Assembly (NCBI GenBank): GCA_006739055.1
Contig: AP019702.1
Span: 2,321,001 to 2,385,000 of the forward strand
Direction of reading: 5' to 3'
DNA length: 64,000 nt
Source of the DNA: Allostella vacuolata
GTDB lineage: Bacteria > Pseudomonadota > Alphaproteobacteria > ATCC43930 > Allostellaceae
The first letter of the stretch is position 1; every line of letters begins with the position of its first letter. The translations under genes were made by a program, and so were the position numbers. This document shows, piece by piece, positions 52,100 to 62,573 of the stretch. A model generated the notes under the pieces. The model had not been told where the DNA came from, did no database searches, and saw nothing but the letters and a program-made list of their open reading frames with translations.

Positions 52100-53800
52100 T
52101 TGACCGACGCCACCCTTTCCGGCCCGGCGGCCGCCGCCTCGTTCCAGCCCCGGCCCCGCAGCGGTGTCCGCGCCGGCGCCCGGGCCTGGGCGTGGATCGC
52201 CATCGCCATCGCCGTCCTGGTCAGCGTGCCGCTTCTGGCCGTCTTCGCCAACCTGTTCCAGCCGTCGGACGGGGTATGGGGCCATCTGGCGGAGACGGTG
52301 CTGCCGCGCTACGTGGTCAACAGCCTGTGGCTGGCGCTCGGCGTCGGGCTCGGCACGCTGGTGATCGGCACCGGCACCGCCTGGCTGGTCACCATGTACC
52401 GGTTCCCGGGCTGCCGGGTGTTCGAGTGGGCGCTGCTGCTGCCGCTGGCCGCACCCGGCTACGTCATGGCCTATGCCTATGCCGACTTCCTGCAGTTCGT
52501 GGGGCCGGTGCAGACGACGCTGCGCGCCACCATGGGCTGGAGCCGGGGCGACTACTGGTTCCCGGAGATCCGCTCGGTCGGGGGCGCGGCCTTCGTGCTG
52601 ACGCTGGCCTCCTATCCCTATGTCTACCTGCTGGCCCGCTCGGCCTTCCTCAGCCAGTCCGTCTGCGTGCTGGAGGTGAGCCGGACGCTCGGCTGCAGCC
52701 AGTGGCGCATGTTCTTCCGGGTGGCGCTGCCGCTCGCCCGGCCGTCGCTGGTGGCCGGGGTGGCGCTGGCGCTCATGGAGACGCTGGCGGAGTTCGGCAC
52801 GGTCCAGCATTTCGGCATCGATACCTTCACGACCGGCATCTACCGCACCTGGTTCGCCCTCGGCACGCCGGTCGCCGCCGCCCAGCTCTCGGCCCTGCTG
52901 GTGGTCTTCGTGGCCGCCCTGGTGGTGGTGGAGCGCTGGTCGCGCGGCCAGGCGCGCTTCCACCACACGACCAGCCGCTACCGCCACCTGCCGGTCCAGC
53001 CGCTGGGCTTCGCCGCCGGCCTGGTCGCGGTCGTCGCCTGCCTGCTGCCGATCCTGCTCGGCTTCTTCGTGCCGGGCGGGGTGCTGCTGGACATGGCAAT
53101 CGACGGCGGCGACCCGCTGTTCGGGCCGCAGTTCCTGGGCTTCGCCCGCAACAGCCTGCTCCTGGGGGCCATGGCGGCGGCACTCGTGCTGGCGGTCGCA
53201 GTCGTGCTCGCCTACGCCGCGCGGCTGGCGCCGGGGCGGATCGTGCGCTCCGCGGTCCGGGTGGCGACGCTGGGCTATGCCATGCCGGGGGCGGTGATCG
53301 CGGTCGGCGTGCTGATCGCCTTCGGCTGGCTCGACAGCACGCTGGATGGCTGGATGCGCTCGAGCTTCGGCCGTTCCACCGGCCTGCTGTTCAGCGGCAC
53401 CGCCTTCGCGCTGCTGATGGCCTATCTGGTGCGGTTCCTCGCGGTCGCCTTCAACGCCGCGGAATCGAGCCTGGCCCGGGTCACCCCGCATATCGACCAG
53501 GCGTCCCGGGTGCTGGGGCAGGGGCCGGGCGGCACCCTCTGGCGGGTCCACCTGCCGATGCTGCGCGGCGGCCTGCTGACCGGCGCCTTGCTGGTCTTCG
53601 TCGACGTGATGAAGGAACTGCCGGCGACGCTGATCGTCCGGCCGTTCGATTTCGACACGCTGGCCATCCGCGCCTACCGGCTCGCCTCCGACGAGCGGCT
53701 GGCGGAAAGTTCTACAGCCTCGCTTGCCATCGTGGTCGCCGGTATCTTGCCGGTCATGCTTCTGAGTCGTGCCATCGGCCGGGCTCGTCCCGGCGCGTGA
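52100..53800 (+). CDS. ABC transporter permease, fused iron(III)/Fbp type
   Basis: Inner-membrane permease of 566 residues with two homologous halves of about six helices each, as in SfuB/FbpB. The EAA loops are [20 protein letters not shown] in the first half and [20 protein letters not shown] in the second, followed by the conserved LPMLR. The start is TTG at 52100 with GGAG upstream; a short cytoplasmic lead precedes the first helix. The binding-protein gene begins in its stop codon. No ATPase gene is adjacent; the similar ATPase at 566-1663, about 50 kb away, or one elsewhere may serve it. Confidence 0.85.
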   Translation: MTDATLSGPAAAASFQPRPRSGVRAGARAWAWIAIAIAVLVSVPLLAVFANLFQPSDGVWGHLAETVLPRYVVNSLWLALGVGLGTLVIGTGTAWLVTMYRFPGCRVFEWALLLPLAAPGYVMAYAYADFLQFVGPVQTTLRATMGWSRGDYWFPEIRSVGGAAFVLTLASYPYVYLLARSAFLSQSVCVLEVSRTLGCSQWRMFFRVALPLARPSLVAGVALALMETLAEFGTVQHFGIDTFTTGIYRTWFALGTPVAAAQLSALLVVFVAALVVVERWSRGQARFHHTTSRYRHLPVQPLGFAAGLVAVVACLLPILLGFFVPGGVLLDMAIDGGDPLFGPQFLGFARNSLLLGAMAAALVLAVAVVLAYAARLAPGRIVRSAVRVATLGYAMPGAVIAVGVLIAFGWLDSTLDGWMRSSFGRSTGLLFSGTAFALLMAYLVRFLAVAFNAAESSLARVTPHIDQASRVLGQGPGGTLWRVHLPMLRGGLLTGALLVFVDVMKELPATLIVRPFDFDTLAIRAYRLASDERLAESSTASLAIVVAGILPVMLLSRAIGRARPGA

Positions 53801-55164
53801 TGCAACATCGCGCCTTCTTCGCCGCGGCGCTCGCCGCCGGCGTCCTGTCCGTCGGCGTGCTGACTGTCGGGGCACGCCCGGCCGCCGCCGAGCCGGTGAC
53901 CATCGGCGTCGTCCTGAGCGAGGCGCCGGCCGCGGCCGTGCTCTCCGCCTCACTGATCCGCGCCGGCATCGAGGCCGCGGCCCAGGTGGCGAACGGCGAG
54001 GAGGCCGGCAAGGCTTCCCCCATCCGGCTGCTGTTCGGCGACGACCGCGGCACCTCGCCGGGGGCGGCCGACATTGCCGCCCGGCTGCTGGGCGAGGGCA
54101 AGGCGGTGGCGCTGATCGGCGGCCAGGGCTCGCCCAACGCCCCGGCGCAGATCGCGGCTGCGGCCCGGGCCGGGCGCCCGTTCGTCAACGTCAACGCCTG
54201 GGACGCGGGCCTGCGCATGTCGGGCGTCGCCGACGTCTTCCACATCGCGCCCGACGCCGGCGCCCTGCAGGATGCCTTGGCCCGTTCGGCCGCGGCCCTG
54301 GCCGCGGCCAAGGTCGCGGTGGTGGGGGCCGCCTCGGACCGCAGCGGCGAGGCCCGGGCCGAGCCGTTCCGCGCCGCCCTGGCGGCCCGCAACCCGGCGA
54401 TCGCCAGCACCTACCTCGCCTTCGACCCGGCTGCGCGTCCGCAGGCGCTGGCCGCCCAGCTTCGCCGCGACCCGCCGGACCTGCTGATGGTGATCCAGGG
54501 CGGCACCGCCGGGGCGCGGCTGCTCGCCCCCATCCGCCAGGCCGGCATCGCGCCCACGGCCCGGACCCTGGTCCTGGACGCGGCCGGCATCGCCGATTCC
54601 ACCGCCTTCTGGGACGATGCGGGCGACGGCGGGCCGTTCCTGCTGTCGGTGGCGCTGTACCACCCGGCGATCCCGCTGACCGCCCGGGGCGAGGCCGCGC
54701 GCAAGGTGCTGCCGAGCGACATGCCGGAGACGCGCCTGTTCCACCAGGGGGCGGACGCTGTCTTCGCCCTGGTCGATGCCCTGCGCCGCGCGCGCTCGAG
54801 CGAGCCCGAGGCCCTGGTGCACGCGCTCGACGCGGCGCCGGCCATGGGCACCCGCGGGCCGATCCGCTTCGAGACCGAGAAGGGCCCGCGCTACCGCCAG
54901 CGGGTCGACCTGCCCTTCGCCCTGGTCCAGCATGTGGAGCAGGGGGCCCCGGCGCAGCGCGCCCAGGCGGTCTGGATCCCCGGCCAGCCGGCGGAGATGA
55001 CCAGGCCGGCGCGGCCGGCGGCACCGGCCGCGCCGGGCGCCAAGCCGGCGCCGGCCGTCCCTGCGGCCGCTTCGTCGGCGCCCCGGCCTGCCGTCCCCCC
55101 TGCCGCGCCGGCCGCGACCGTGCCGGCGATTCCCCCCGCCAAGCCGGCCGGAGCCGCCCGATGA
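53800..55164 (+). CDS. Exported type-1 periplasmic-binding-fold protein with Pro/Ala-rich tail
   Basis: Protein of 454 residues with a signal peptide (ends GARPAAA) and a type-1 periplasmic binding fold resembling branched-chain amino acid or urea binding proteins. Landmarks are [58 protein letters not shown] and [20 protein letters not shown]. The last ~65 residues are a Pro/Ala-rich tail with no fold. It is coupled to an Fbp-type permease (start overlaps its stop), although such permeases normally use type-2 fold binding proteins. It may be a sensor, or part of a different uptake function; ligand unknown. Confidence 0.72.
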   Translation: MQHRAFFAAALAAGVLSVGVLTVGARPAAAEPVTIGVVLSEAPAAAVLSASLIRAGIEAAAQVANGEEAGKASPIRLLFGDDRGTSPGAADIAARLLGEGKAVALIGGQGSPNAPAQIAAAARAGRPFVNVNAWDAGLRMSGVADVFHIAPDAGALQDALARSAAALAAAKVAVVGAASDRSGEARAEPFRAALAARNPAIASTYLAFDPAARPQALAAQLRRDPPDLLMVIQGGTAGARLLAPIRQAGIAPTARTLVLDAAGIADSTAFWDDAGDGGPFLLSVALYHPAIPLTARGEAARKVLPSDMPETRLFHQGADAVFALVDALRRARSSEPEALVHALDAAPAMGTRGPIRFETEKGPRYRQRVDLPFALVQHVEQGAPAQRAQAVWIPGQPAEMTRPARPAAPAAPGAKPAPAVPAAASSAPRPAVPPAAPAATVPAIPPAKPAGAAR

Positions 55165-56192
55165 CCGTCAACCTCTACAGCGACACCCAGACCCGGCCGA
55201 CGGCCGCCATGCGCCGGGCCATCGCCGAGGCGCCGGTCGGCGACGAGCAGCGCGGCGAGGACCCGTCGGTCAACGCTCTGTGCGAGCGGGTCGCCGCCCT
55301 GCTGGGGCAGGAGGCGGCCCTGTTCCTGCCGTCCGGGACCATGTGCAACGAGATCGCGCTCGCGGTCCATTGCCGCCCCGGCGACGAGGTCCTGGCCGAC
55401 GTCACCTCGCACCTGATCCATTTCGAGGCCGGCGCGCCGGGGGCGCTGGCCGGGGTGCTGATCGGCACCCTGCCGGGCCGGCGCGGCATCTTCACCGCGG
55501 CCGACGTGGATGCGGCCGGCCGGGCCGAGAGCCGCCACGCCCCGCGCCAGCGCCTGGTCTCGATCGAGAACACGGCCAATCTCGGCGGCGGCACGGTCTG
55601 GCCGCTGGCGACCGTCCGGGCGGTCGCCGACGCGGCGCGGCGGCGCGGGCTGTCCGTGCACATGGACGGCGCCCGGCTGATGAACGCGGTGGTCGCCTCG
55701 GGCACCGCGGCGGCGGAATATGGCCGGGCCTGCGACAGCGTCTGGATCGACCTGACCAAGGGGCTCGGCTGCCCGGTCGGTGCCGTGCTGGCGGGCGGGC
55801 GCGACTTCATCGAGGAGGCCTGGCGCCTCAAGCATCGCTGGGGCGGGGCGATGCGGCAGGCGGGCATCCTGGCGGCGGCGGGCCTGCACGCCCTCGACCA
55901 CCATGTCGACCGGCTGGCGGACGACCATGCCAATGCGCGCCGCCTCGGCGAGGGGCTGGCGCAGCTGCCGGGCGTCGCCGTCGACCTCGACTCGATCGCG
56001 ACCAACATGGTCTATCTCGACGTCTCCGGCACCGGCATCGATGCCGCCGACATCGTCGCCCGCCTGAAGGAGCAGGACGTGGTGATGGGGGCGTTCAGCG
56101 CCGGCAGCATCCGCGCCGTCACCCATCTCGACGTGGACCGCGCCGGCATCGAGCGGGCGATCGCGGCCTTCGCGGCGATTCTCGGCCGCTGA
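55161..56192 (+). CDS. ltaE: Low-specificity L-threonine aldolase
   Basis: PLP enzyme of 343 residues that cleaves L-threonine or allo-threonine to glycine and acetaldehyde. Family landmarks are [60 protein letters not shown] at 167-176 and the PLP lysine Lys200 in [14 protein letters not shown]. The ATG overlaps the stop of the preceding binding-protein gene (ATGA), so its expression is tied to that transporter set. The reason for the link is unclear. The next feature downstream is the FMN riboswitch. Confidence 0.92.
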   Translation: MTVNLYSDTQTRPTAAMRRAIAEAPVGDEQRGEDPSVNALCERVAALLGQEAALFLPSGTMCNEIALAVHCRPGDEVLADVTSHLIHFEAGAPGALAGVLIGTLPGRRGIFTAADVDAAGRAESRHAPRQRLVSIENTANLGGGTVWPLATVRAVADAARRRGLSVHMDGARLMNAVVASGTAAAEYGRACDSVWIDLTKGLGCPVGAVLAGGRDFIEEAWRLKHRWGGAMRQAGILAAAGLHALDHHVDRLADDHANARRLGEGLAQLPGVAVDLDSIATNMVYLDVSGTGIDAADIVARLKEQDVVMGAFSAGSIRAVTHLDVDRAGIERAIAAFAAILGR

Positions 56193-56265
56193 CCGGCTCG
56201 GCCATTGACCGGCTTTCCCGCGCTCCGCTAGAGATTGCGCGCCGCCGGGCGTCCCGGCGGCGAAC

Positions 56266-56986
<721 letters not shown>

Positions 56987-57022
56987 TAAGGGTCGATTAT
57001 ATTGCTGGCGCGGAGGCAATCC

Positions 57023-57397
57023 ATGTTCCGTGTGTTGTATGCTTTGCTACTCTTGTCATTTGCCGGCGAGGCAGCGGCCGATCAGAAATGGCTGAAGGTC
57101 CGGAACTGCTGGCGCGAGCCGGTCGCCGTGCACGCCTACAATGCCCACGACACCGTCTATATGTCGGACGCCAGCGACAATACCAACATCCTGCGGGCTT
57201 CGACGGTCGACGTCTACTGCTTCACCCGGGACGGTGTTTCAGCCGCCAACGGTGCGTGCAAGCTGCAGGTGAAGTATAGCGAAGGCGGTTCGTTCATCGA
57301 GGTCCGTGGCTGGACGGAGCACCACTACACTGGCGATGTGTGCGTCAAGGACAAGTACGAGGGCAAGCTCAGCCACATCTCGAGCTGCACCTGCTGA
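57023..57397 (+). CDS. Small secreted cysteine-rich protein, unknown
   Basis: Protein of 124 residues with a clear signal peptide (MFRVLYALLLLSFAGEAAA) and a mature part of about 105 residues. The mature part contains six cysteines (NCW, YCF, ACK, VCV, SC, TC) that could form three disulfides. I do not recognise a family. The ATG at 57023 has GGAGG 7 bases upstream. Base composition is visibly less GC-rich than its neighbours, hinting at a different origin or weak codon selection. It follows ribH2 by 36 bases in the same direction but probably has its own role. No repeats or membrane anchors are seen. Confidence 0.72.
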   Translation: MFRVLYALLLLSFAGEAAADQKWLKVRNCWREPVAVHAYNAHDTVYMSDASDNTNILRASTVDVYCFTRDGVSAANGACKLQVKYSEGGSFIEVRGWTEHHYTGDVCVKDKYEGKLSHISSCTC

Positions 57398-57438
57398 ATG
57401 GCGTCATGAAGGGGCCGGCCGTGATGGCCAGGCCCCCT

Positions 57439-58035
57439 TCAAGGTTTCGGTGCTCGTTTCGCCGGCCGCCGATAGGCGATCTGGCGGCCGCGGATCCCGT
57501 AGGCGCGGGCGCGCGCGTCGGGGTGCAGCACGTCGCCCTGGACCGCGCCCGTCTCGCGCATCAGCCGCTCCTCGGCGGCCGGCCCGTCCTCGATCGTGCC
57601 GTCGAAGAGGATATGGCGGAGGGCCAGGCCGCGGGCGGCGAGGTGGCGCCCGACCAGGATGCAGCGGTGGCAGGTCAGCGGGTCGCGCTCCATGCACAGC
57701 AGCGCCAGACGGCGGCGGCCGGCGCCGTCCTGGACCCGGTCGAGGCCGGCCTGGAACAGCGGCCGGGTCGCCAGCCGGTCATAGTCGACCGCGCCCTCGC
57801 ACCAGCAGGCGGGGTCGTCGGTGCGCGCGCCCAGCTCCGCGCCCAGGAAGACATAGGCGATCTCCGCCCCGACCAGGGCATCGCGCAGCGGGTCGCGGCG
57901 GAACTGCGGGGCGAAGCGGGAGTAGGGGTGGGAGCGCACGTCGGCCACCGCGTCGATGCCGTGCGACCGCAGGATCTCCAGGAAGCGGCCGATCGGGTGG
58001 TTCGAGTGCCCGATCGTATGGACGATGCCCGTCAC
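57439..58035 (-). CDS. DUF488 domain protein
   Basis: Protein of 198 residues of the DUF488 family: VHTIGHSNHPIGRFLEILR at the start, then AVADVRSHPYSRFAPQFRRD and the C-terminal Cys/His block LALLCMERDPLTCHRCIL. The family is of unknown function but the Cys/His motif suggests metal or nucleotide chemistry. The GTG start at 58035 overlaps the stop of the GNAT gene (GTGA), making it the last of a coupled minus-strand series. Confidence 0.85.
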   Translation of the reverse strand: MTGIVHTIGHSNHPIGRFLEILRSHGIDAVADVRSHPYSRFAPQFRRDPLRDALVGAEIAYVFLGAELGARTDDPACWCEGAVDYDRLATRPLFQAGLDRVQDGAGRRRLALLCMERDPLTCHRCILVGRHLAARGLALRHILFDGTIEDGPAAEERLMRETGAVQGDVLHPDARARAYGIRGRQIAYRRPAKRAPKP

Positions 58036-58535
58036 AGCCGCCGCCGGTAGAAGTGGCGGTCCATCGCCGGCAGGTAGCGCTCTTCGACGAATCCCGCCTT
58101 CTCCAGCACGCGGCGGGAGCCGGGATTGTCGGGATGGGCGAAGGCGACGACCTCGTCCAGGCGATGGCGGTCGCGCGCGACGGCAAGCGCCGCCCGGGTC
58201 AGCTCGGTGGCGTAGCCCTGGCCCCAGGTCTCGGGGGCGAAGAAATAGGCCACCTCCACCCCCCAGCCGGGATCGAACGGGTCCCGGTAGAGCCCGCCCC
58301 AGCCGATGATCCGCCCGTCGTCGCGCGCGCGGATGGTCCACGGGGCGATGCCGGTTCGCCGCCGCTGCCACTCATGGCCCGCGACGTGCCGCCGGCAGTC
58401 CCGGAGGCTGGTGCGCCGGTGGGTGTGGCGCATCGCCTCCGGATCGCCCATGAAGCGGAACAGGGCCGGCACGTCCGCCAGCCGCGGCGGGTCGAGCCGC
58501 AGCCGCGGCGTCTCGACGGATGCGGCCGCCCTCAA
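58032..58535 (-). CDS. GNAT-family acetyltransferase (RimJ/RimL-like)
   Basis: Acetyltransferase of 167 residues. The N-terminal ETPRLRLDPPRLADVPALFR, the GWGGLYRDPFDPGWGVEVAY strand and the acetyl-CoA loop ETWGQGYATELTRAAL (Q-x-x-G-x-A pattern) are typical of GNAT proteins that modify ribosomal proteins or small molecules. The C-terminal HPDNPGSRRVLEKAGFVEE is strongly conserved in the group. The start is TTG at 58535, overlapping the GST stop (TTGA); no better start exists. It is coupled to the genes on both sides. Confidence 0.87.
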   Translation of the reverse strand: MRAAASVETPRLRLDPPRLADVPALFRFMGDPEAMRHTHRRTSLRDCRRHVAGHEWQRRRTGIAPWTIRARDDGRIIGWGGLYRDPFDPGWGVEVAYFFAPETWGQGYATELTRAALAVARDRHRLDEVVAFAHPDNPGSRRVLEKAGFVEERYLPAMDRHFYRRRL

Positions 58536-59164
58536 TAGTAGGGCGCCTTCAGCCCCTCGACCTGGAACATCTCCTGCACCGCCGTCCGGCCGGCGATGCG
58601 GGCGAGGTAGGGGCCGAGGTTGGGCAGGTCGCGGGCCTTGCGCGGCAGGTTGCGCGACCAGCGCGCCAGCATGAAGAGGAAGGCGTCGGCGGCGCTGAAA
58701 TGCTCCCCGACCAGCCATTCGCGGCCGGCGAGTGCCGCGTCGAGCGGCTCGAACATCGCGACCAGCCGCTCCTCCAGCCGGATCCGGGCCATCGACTGGT
58801 GCGCCTCGTCGGCGACCCGCTCGGGATAGAACCAGACCATCAGGTCGGCCTGCACCGTGTTGGTCAGGAACATCAGCCACTGGTAGAGCCGGGCGCGGTC
58901 CGGGTCGCCGAGGGGCGGCGCCAGGCGGGATTCCGGATGCTGGTCGGCAAGGTGGAGGCAGATGGCCGCCGCCTCGAAGATCACCAGATCGCCGTCGACC
59001 AGGGTCGGCAGCCGGCCGAGCGGGTTGAGCGCCAGGTATTCCGGCGTCTTGTGGGCCCCGGCCTCGCGGTCGAGGAAGACCATCTCGTGCGGCACGGCCA
59101 GCTCGCGCAGCAGGATGTGCGGGGCCATGCCGGCGGTGCCGGGGGAATTGTAAAGGCGATACAT
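58532..59164 (-). CDS. Glutathione S-transferase
   Basis: GST of 210 residues with the N-terminal thioredoxin-like domain (MYRLYNSPGTAGMAPHILL; the Ser in NSPGT takes the catalytic place) and the glutathione-contact block NPLGRLPTLVDGDLVIFEAA. The helical C-terminal domain contains VGEHFSAADAFLFMLARW. It resembles beta/zeta-like bacterial GSTs. The gene lies 3 bases after the Mo hydroxylase gene and overlaps the GNAT gene start, so all are in one transcript. Confidence 0.9.
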   Translation of the reverse strand: MYRLYNSPGTAGMAPHILLRELAVPHEMVFLDREAGAHKTPEYLALNPLGRLPTLVDGDLVIFEAAAICLHLADQHPESRLAPPLGDPDRARLYQWLMFLTNTVQADLMVWFYPERVADEAHQSMARIRLEERLVAMFEPLDAALAGREWLVGEHFSAADAFLFMLARWSRNLPRKARDLPNLGPYLARIAGRTAVQEMFQVEGLKAPYY

Positions 59165-59167
59165 GGG

Positions 59168-61492
59168 CTACCTTCCGTGGATGGTCCGCCACAGCCGCTC
59201 GGGCGTCAGCGGCATGTCGACATGGCGGATGCCGAGCGGCTTCAGGGCATCCATGACGGCGTTGACGATGGCGGGCGGCGCCCCGGCGCAGCCGGCCTCG
59301 CCGGCACCCTTGACGCCAAGCGGGTTGGCCGGGGCCGGGTCCTCGCGCACATGCAGGGCCAGGTCGGGCAGGTCGTCGGCCCTGGGAATGCAGTAGTCCA
59401 TGAAGGACCCGGACAGCAGCTGGCCGGAATCCGGGTCGTAGACGGTGTGCTCGTGCAGCGCCTGGCCCAGCCCCTGGGCGATGCCGCCATGCACCTGGCC
59501 GCCCAGCATCAGCGGGTTCAGCACCCGGCCGAAGTCGTGGACGATGGTGTAGCCCAGCACCTGCGGCCGGCCGGTCTCCGGGTCGATCTCGACCTCGGCG
59601 ACGTGGCAGCCGTTGGGATAGGTGTAGCCGGCGACCTTGAAGCGGTTGTCGGCGTCGAGGCCGGGCGCGAACCCTTCCGGCAGCCGCGCCGGGTCGTGGG
59701 CGGCCGCGGCCACGTCGCGGAAGGTGACCCGGCGGTCGGTGCCGACGACCGAGAAGGTGCCGTCGGCGAAGGCGATGTCGGCATCCGCCGTCTCCAGCAG
59801 GTGGCCGGCGATCGTCCGCGCCTTGTCGATGACGGTGCGGGCGGCGCCATGCACGGCGCTGCCGCCCATCACCAGCGAGCGCGAGCCGCCGGTGCCCTGG
59901 CCATGGCGCACCTGGTCGGTGTCGCCCTGGAACACGTCGACATCCTCGATCGGCAGGCCCAGCATCTCGGCCACGATCTGGGCATAGGCGGTGACGTGGC
60001 CCTGGCCGTTGGCCATGGTGCCGACCAGGACGGTCGCGCGGCCGTCGGGGGCGATGGCGATCGTCGCGTCCTCGTGCGAGGCGCCGGCGCAGCGCTCGAC
60101 ATAGAACGACATGCCGATGCCGCGCAGCCGCCCCGCGGCGCTGGAGGCGGCGCGCCTCGCCTCGAACCCGTCCCAGTCGACGAGCGGCAGCGCGGTGTCG
60201 AGGTTGGCCTCGAAATGCCCGGCATCGTAGGTCAGCCAGATCGGCGTCCTGTAGGGCAGCTGGGCCGGCTGGATGCAGTTGCGCCGGCGCAGCGCCACCC
60301 GGTCGATGCCGAGCTCGCCCGCGGCCACGTCCACCAGCCGTTCCAGCAGGTAGACCGCCTCCGGCCGGCCGGCGCCGCGATAGACGTCGGTCGGCACCGT
60401 GTGGGTGAAGACGCCCGTCACCCGCAGGTGGATGGCCGGTGTCGCATAGGGGCCGACCAGGGCGGGCGCGTTCAGCGTCGGCGACAGCAGGCCCTTGTTG
60501 GCGATGTAGGCGCCGATGTTGGCGGTGGTGGTGACGCGCAGCGCCAGGAACCGGCCGTCGGCATCGACCGCCAGCTCGCCGCGGGTGCGGTTGTCGCGGG
60601 CGTGGGCATCGGTCAGGAAGGCGTCGCTGCGGTCGCCGACCCACTTGACCGGTCGGCCGAGGCGGCGCGCCGCCCAAGGCACCAGGATCTGCTCGGGATA
60701 GAGCGAGTTCTTGATGCCGAAGCCGCCGCCGACGTCGCGCACCACGACCCGCACCTGCTCTTCCGGCACATGGAAGACCTGGGCCGCCAGCTGCTCCTTC
60801 AGCTGGTGGGGCATCTGGCTGGCGGTGGTCAGGACGTAGCGGCCGTCGACCCATTCGCCGACGGCGCCGCGGGTTTCCATCGCGGCGACCACCACCCGGT
60901 TGTTGACCACGTCGAGGGTGACGATCCGCGCCGCTTCGGCGAACGCCTGCTCGGTCGCCGCACCGTCGCCCGTTTCCCAGGTGAAGCAGACATTGTCGGC
61001 CAGGCCCGCACGGACCGGCGGCGCGCCGTCCGCGGCGGCCGCCAGAGGGTCGACGATGGCGGGCAGCACCTCCCACTCGATCGCGATCCGCTCCGCGGCG
61101 CTGCGCGCGGCCTCCGGCGTCTCGGCCACCACCATCGCCACCCCGTCGCCGACATAGTGGGCGACGTCGTGGGCGAGCGCCGGCCAGGCCGGCAGCGCGT
61201 TTGGCCGGGCGGGCCCGGTGCCGGCCGGCCAGGGCGGCTCATAGGTGCAGGGGATGCCGCCGATGCCGTCGGCCGCCAGGTCGGCGCCGGTCAGGACGGC
61301 CAGCACGCCCTCGGACGCGGCCGCCTCGGCGGTGTCGATCGACAGGATGCGGGCATGGGCGTGCGGCGAGCGCACCATCCAGGCATGGGCCAGCCCGTCC
61401 GGCCGGTGGTCGTCGACGAACCGGCCGCGGCCGGTCAGCAGCGACTGGTCCTCCTTGCGCCGGACCGGTTGTCCGAAGGCGTTCTGACCCAT
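59168..61492 (-). CDS. Xanthine dehydrogenase-family molybdopterin-binding subunit (CoxL/CutL-like)
   Basis: Large catalytic subunit of 774 residues of a molybdenum hydroxylase. The N-terminal hammerhead (GQPVRRKEDQSLLTGRGRFV) precedes the Mo domains. Cofactor blocks are VRDVGGGFGIKNSLYPEQIL, DVYRGAGRPEAVYLLERLVD and NGQGHVTAYAQIVAEML, and the catalytic glutamate lies in GVKGAGEAGCAGAPPAIVNA. The active loop YRGAGRPE is not the AYRCSFR of true CO dehydrogenase, so a role in CO oxidation is unlikely. The usual medium (FAD) and small (2Fe-2S) subunit genes are not adjacent. Confidence 0.9.
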   Translation of the reverse strand: MGQNAFGQPVRRKEDQSLLTGRGRFVDDHRPDGLAHAWMVRSPHAHARILSIDTAEAAASEGVLAVLTGADLAADGIGGIPCTYEPPWPAGTGPARPNALPAWPALAHDVAHYVGDGVAMVVAETPEAARSAAERIAIEWEVLPAIVDPLAAAADGAPPVRAGLADNVCFTWETGDGAATEQAFAEAARIVTLDVVNNRVVVAAMETRGAVGEWVDGRYVLTTASQMPHQLKEQLAAQVFHVPEEQVRVVVRDVGGGFGIKNSLYPEQILVPWAARRLGRPVKWVGDRSDAFLTDAHARDNRTRGELAVDADGRFLALRVTTTANIGAYIANKGLLSPTLNAPALVGPYATPAIHLRVTGVFTHTVPTDVYRGAGRPEAVYLLERLVDVAAGELGIDRVALRRRNCIQPAQLPYRTPIWLTYDAGHFEANLDTALPLVDWDGFEARRAASSAAGRLRGIGMSFYVERCAGASHEDATIAIAPDGRATVLVGTMANGQGHVTAYAQIVAEMLGLPIEDVDVFQGDTDQVRHGQGTGGSRSLVMGGSAVHGAARTVIDKARTIAGHLLETADADIAFADGTFSVVGTDRRVTFRDVAAAAHDPARLPEGFAPGLDADNRFKVAGYTYPNGCHVAEVEIDPETGRPQVLGYTIVHDFGRVLNPLMLGGQVHGGIAQGLGQALHEHTVYDPDSGQLLSGSFMDYCIPRADDLPDLALHVREDPAPANPLGVKGAGEAGCAGAPPAIVNAVMDALKPLGIRHVDMPLTPERLWRTIHGR

Positions 61493-61516
61493 TCTCGGGA
61501 TTCCTCAGATCGGCCC

Positions 61517-62413
61517 TCAGGGCCGCAGATGTTCGGTGAACCAGTCGCGCGCGGCCCCGCCCGCCCGGGCCAGCCCGGCGATGTAGGGGTCGAAGTGCCC
61601 GCCCGGCAACAATACGAGCTTCTTCGGCTGCAGCGCCCGCTCATAGGCCTCCAGCATCAGGTCGGGCGGGGTCAGGCGGTCGTGCGGTGCCACGATCAGC
61701 AGGAGCGGTGTCGGCGAGATGCGGGGCACGTAGATGCCGGGCTCGTATTCCCGCGCCATCTCCAGCGTGCGCAGGGTGACCGCGTTGCGCCAGGAGGGCG
61801 CGCGGTCGGTCGAGCCGTCGAAGAATTCCCAGCAGTCGGCCCCCGGCAGGGCGCAGGGGGCGGCCAGGTCGGCGGCGACCACCGGGAACATCCCGGGCGG
61901 CTCGCCGCGGAAGCGCGCCTCGCGGTCGGCGTCGAAGCGGGCGAGCAAGGCGGGAAGCTGGTCCGGCCGCACCCGCCGCCGCCCGCTCTCCGCGCCGCTG
62001 ATGTGCGGGACCTGGGCCACCACGCATTTCACCCGCCGGTCGATCGCCGCCACCACCAGTACGTGCCCGCCCGAATAGCTGGTGCCCCAGATGCCGATCC
62101 GCTCGCGATCGGTCTCCGGCAGGGTGGCGGCGCAGGTGATGGCGGAGCGGTAGTCGCGGACCTGCGCCCAGGGGTCCATCTCCTGGCGCGGCTCGCCGTC
62201 GCTGGCGCCGAGGTTGCGGTGGTCGTAGACGAGCGCGTTCAGCCCGGCGGCGGCGAACATCTCCGCGAAGCCGTCGAGATACTGCTCCTTCACCGCCGAG
62301 AAGCCGTGCGCCATGACGATGGTGGGGGCGGGGCCGGCGGCGTCGGCGGCCGGATAGAACCAGCCGCGCAGGGTGGTGCCGTCGGCGTCGAACGCGATGT
62401 CGCGGCGCTGCAT
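61517..62413 (-). CDS. Alpha/beta hydrolase (esterase/dienelactone hydrolase-like)
   Basis: Hydrolase of 298 residues. The N-terminal IAFDADGTTLRGWFYPAADA, TIVMAHGFSAVKEQYLDGFA and VYDHRNLGASDGEPRQEMDP match the YcjY/FrsA-like family. The nucleophile elbow is IWGTSYSGGH, the acid is in IVAPHDRLTPPDLM and the histidine is in PGGHFDPY. The start at 62413 has AAGGA 5 bases upstream; the in-frame ATG at 62425 lacks such a site. Its upstream region holds a copy of the palindromic repeat. It is followed by the Mo hydroxylase gene in the same direction. Confidence 0.85.
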   Translation of the reverse strand: MQRRDIAFDADGTTLRGWFYPAADAAGPAPTIVMAHGFSAVKEQYLDGFAEMFAAAGLNALVYDHRNLGASDGEPRQEMDPWAQVRDYRSAITCAATLPETDRERIGIWGTSYSGGHVLVVAAIDRRVKCVVAQVPHISGAESGRRRVRPDQLPALLARFDADREARFRGEPPGMFPVVAADLAAPCALPGADCWEFFDGSTDRAPSWRNAVTLRTLEMAREYEPGIYVPRISPTPLLLIVAPHDRLTPPDLMLEAYERALQPKKLVLLPGGHFDPYIAGLARAGGAARDWFTEHLRP

Positions 62414-62453
62414 GGCTTCCTTCATGGGTGGTGGGCTCGGCCCGACGGCCGCA

Positions 62454-62551
62454 GCGTCCCTCGACTGCGCTCGGGATGAGGACCGTTCTTCGTTGCACAA
62501 GCGCTTGTGCCGGAAAGGAAGAGCCTCATCCCGAGCGAAGTCGAGGGACGC
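62454..62551. repeat. Dispersed palindromic repeat, copy 2
   Basis: Arms 62454-62481 and 62524-62551 (28 bases each) are inverted copies matching at 27 positions, with the same CGTCCCTCGAC and CTCGGGATGAGG sequences and the same internal GAAAGGAA as the copy at 28432-28534. The element lies between the alpha/beta hydrolase and the small secreted protein gene. Confidence 0.75.
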
Positions 62552-62573
62552 GGTGACCGCTGGGCCGGATGCA

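Noticed and set aside
59168-61492. Aerobic CO dehydrogenase large subunit (CoxL form I)
   Set aside because: The active loop reads YRGAGRPE rather than the AYRCSFR of true CO dehydrogenase, and no CoxM or CoxS gene is adjacent.
58520-62479. Very long open frame (about 1,319 codons) on the plus strand
   Set aside because: It is antisense to the GST, Mo hydroxylase and hydrolase genes, which have clear families. Long antisense frames are expected in high-GC DNA, and its translation shows only Arg/Gly/Ala/Asp-rich noise without any domain.
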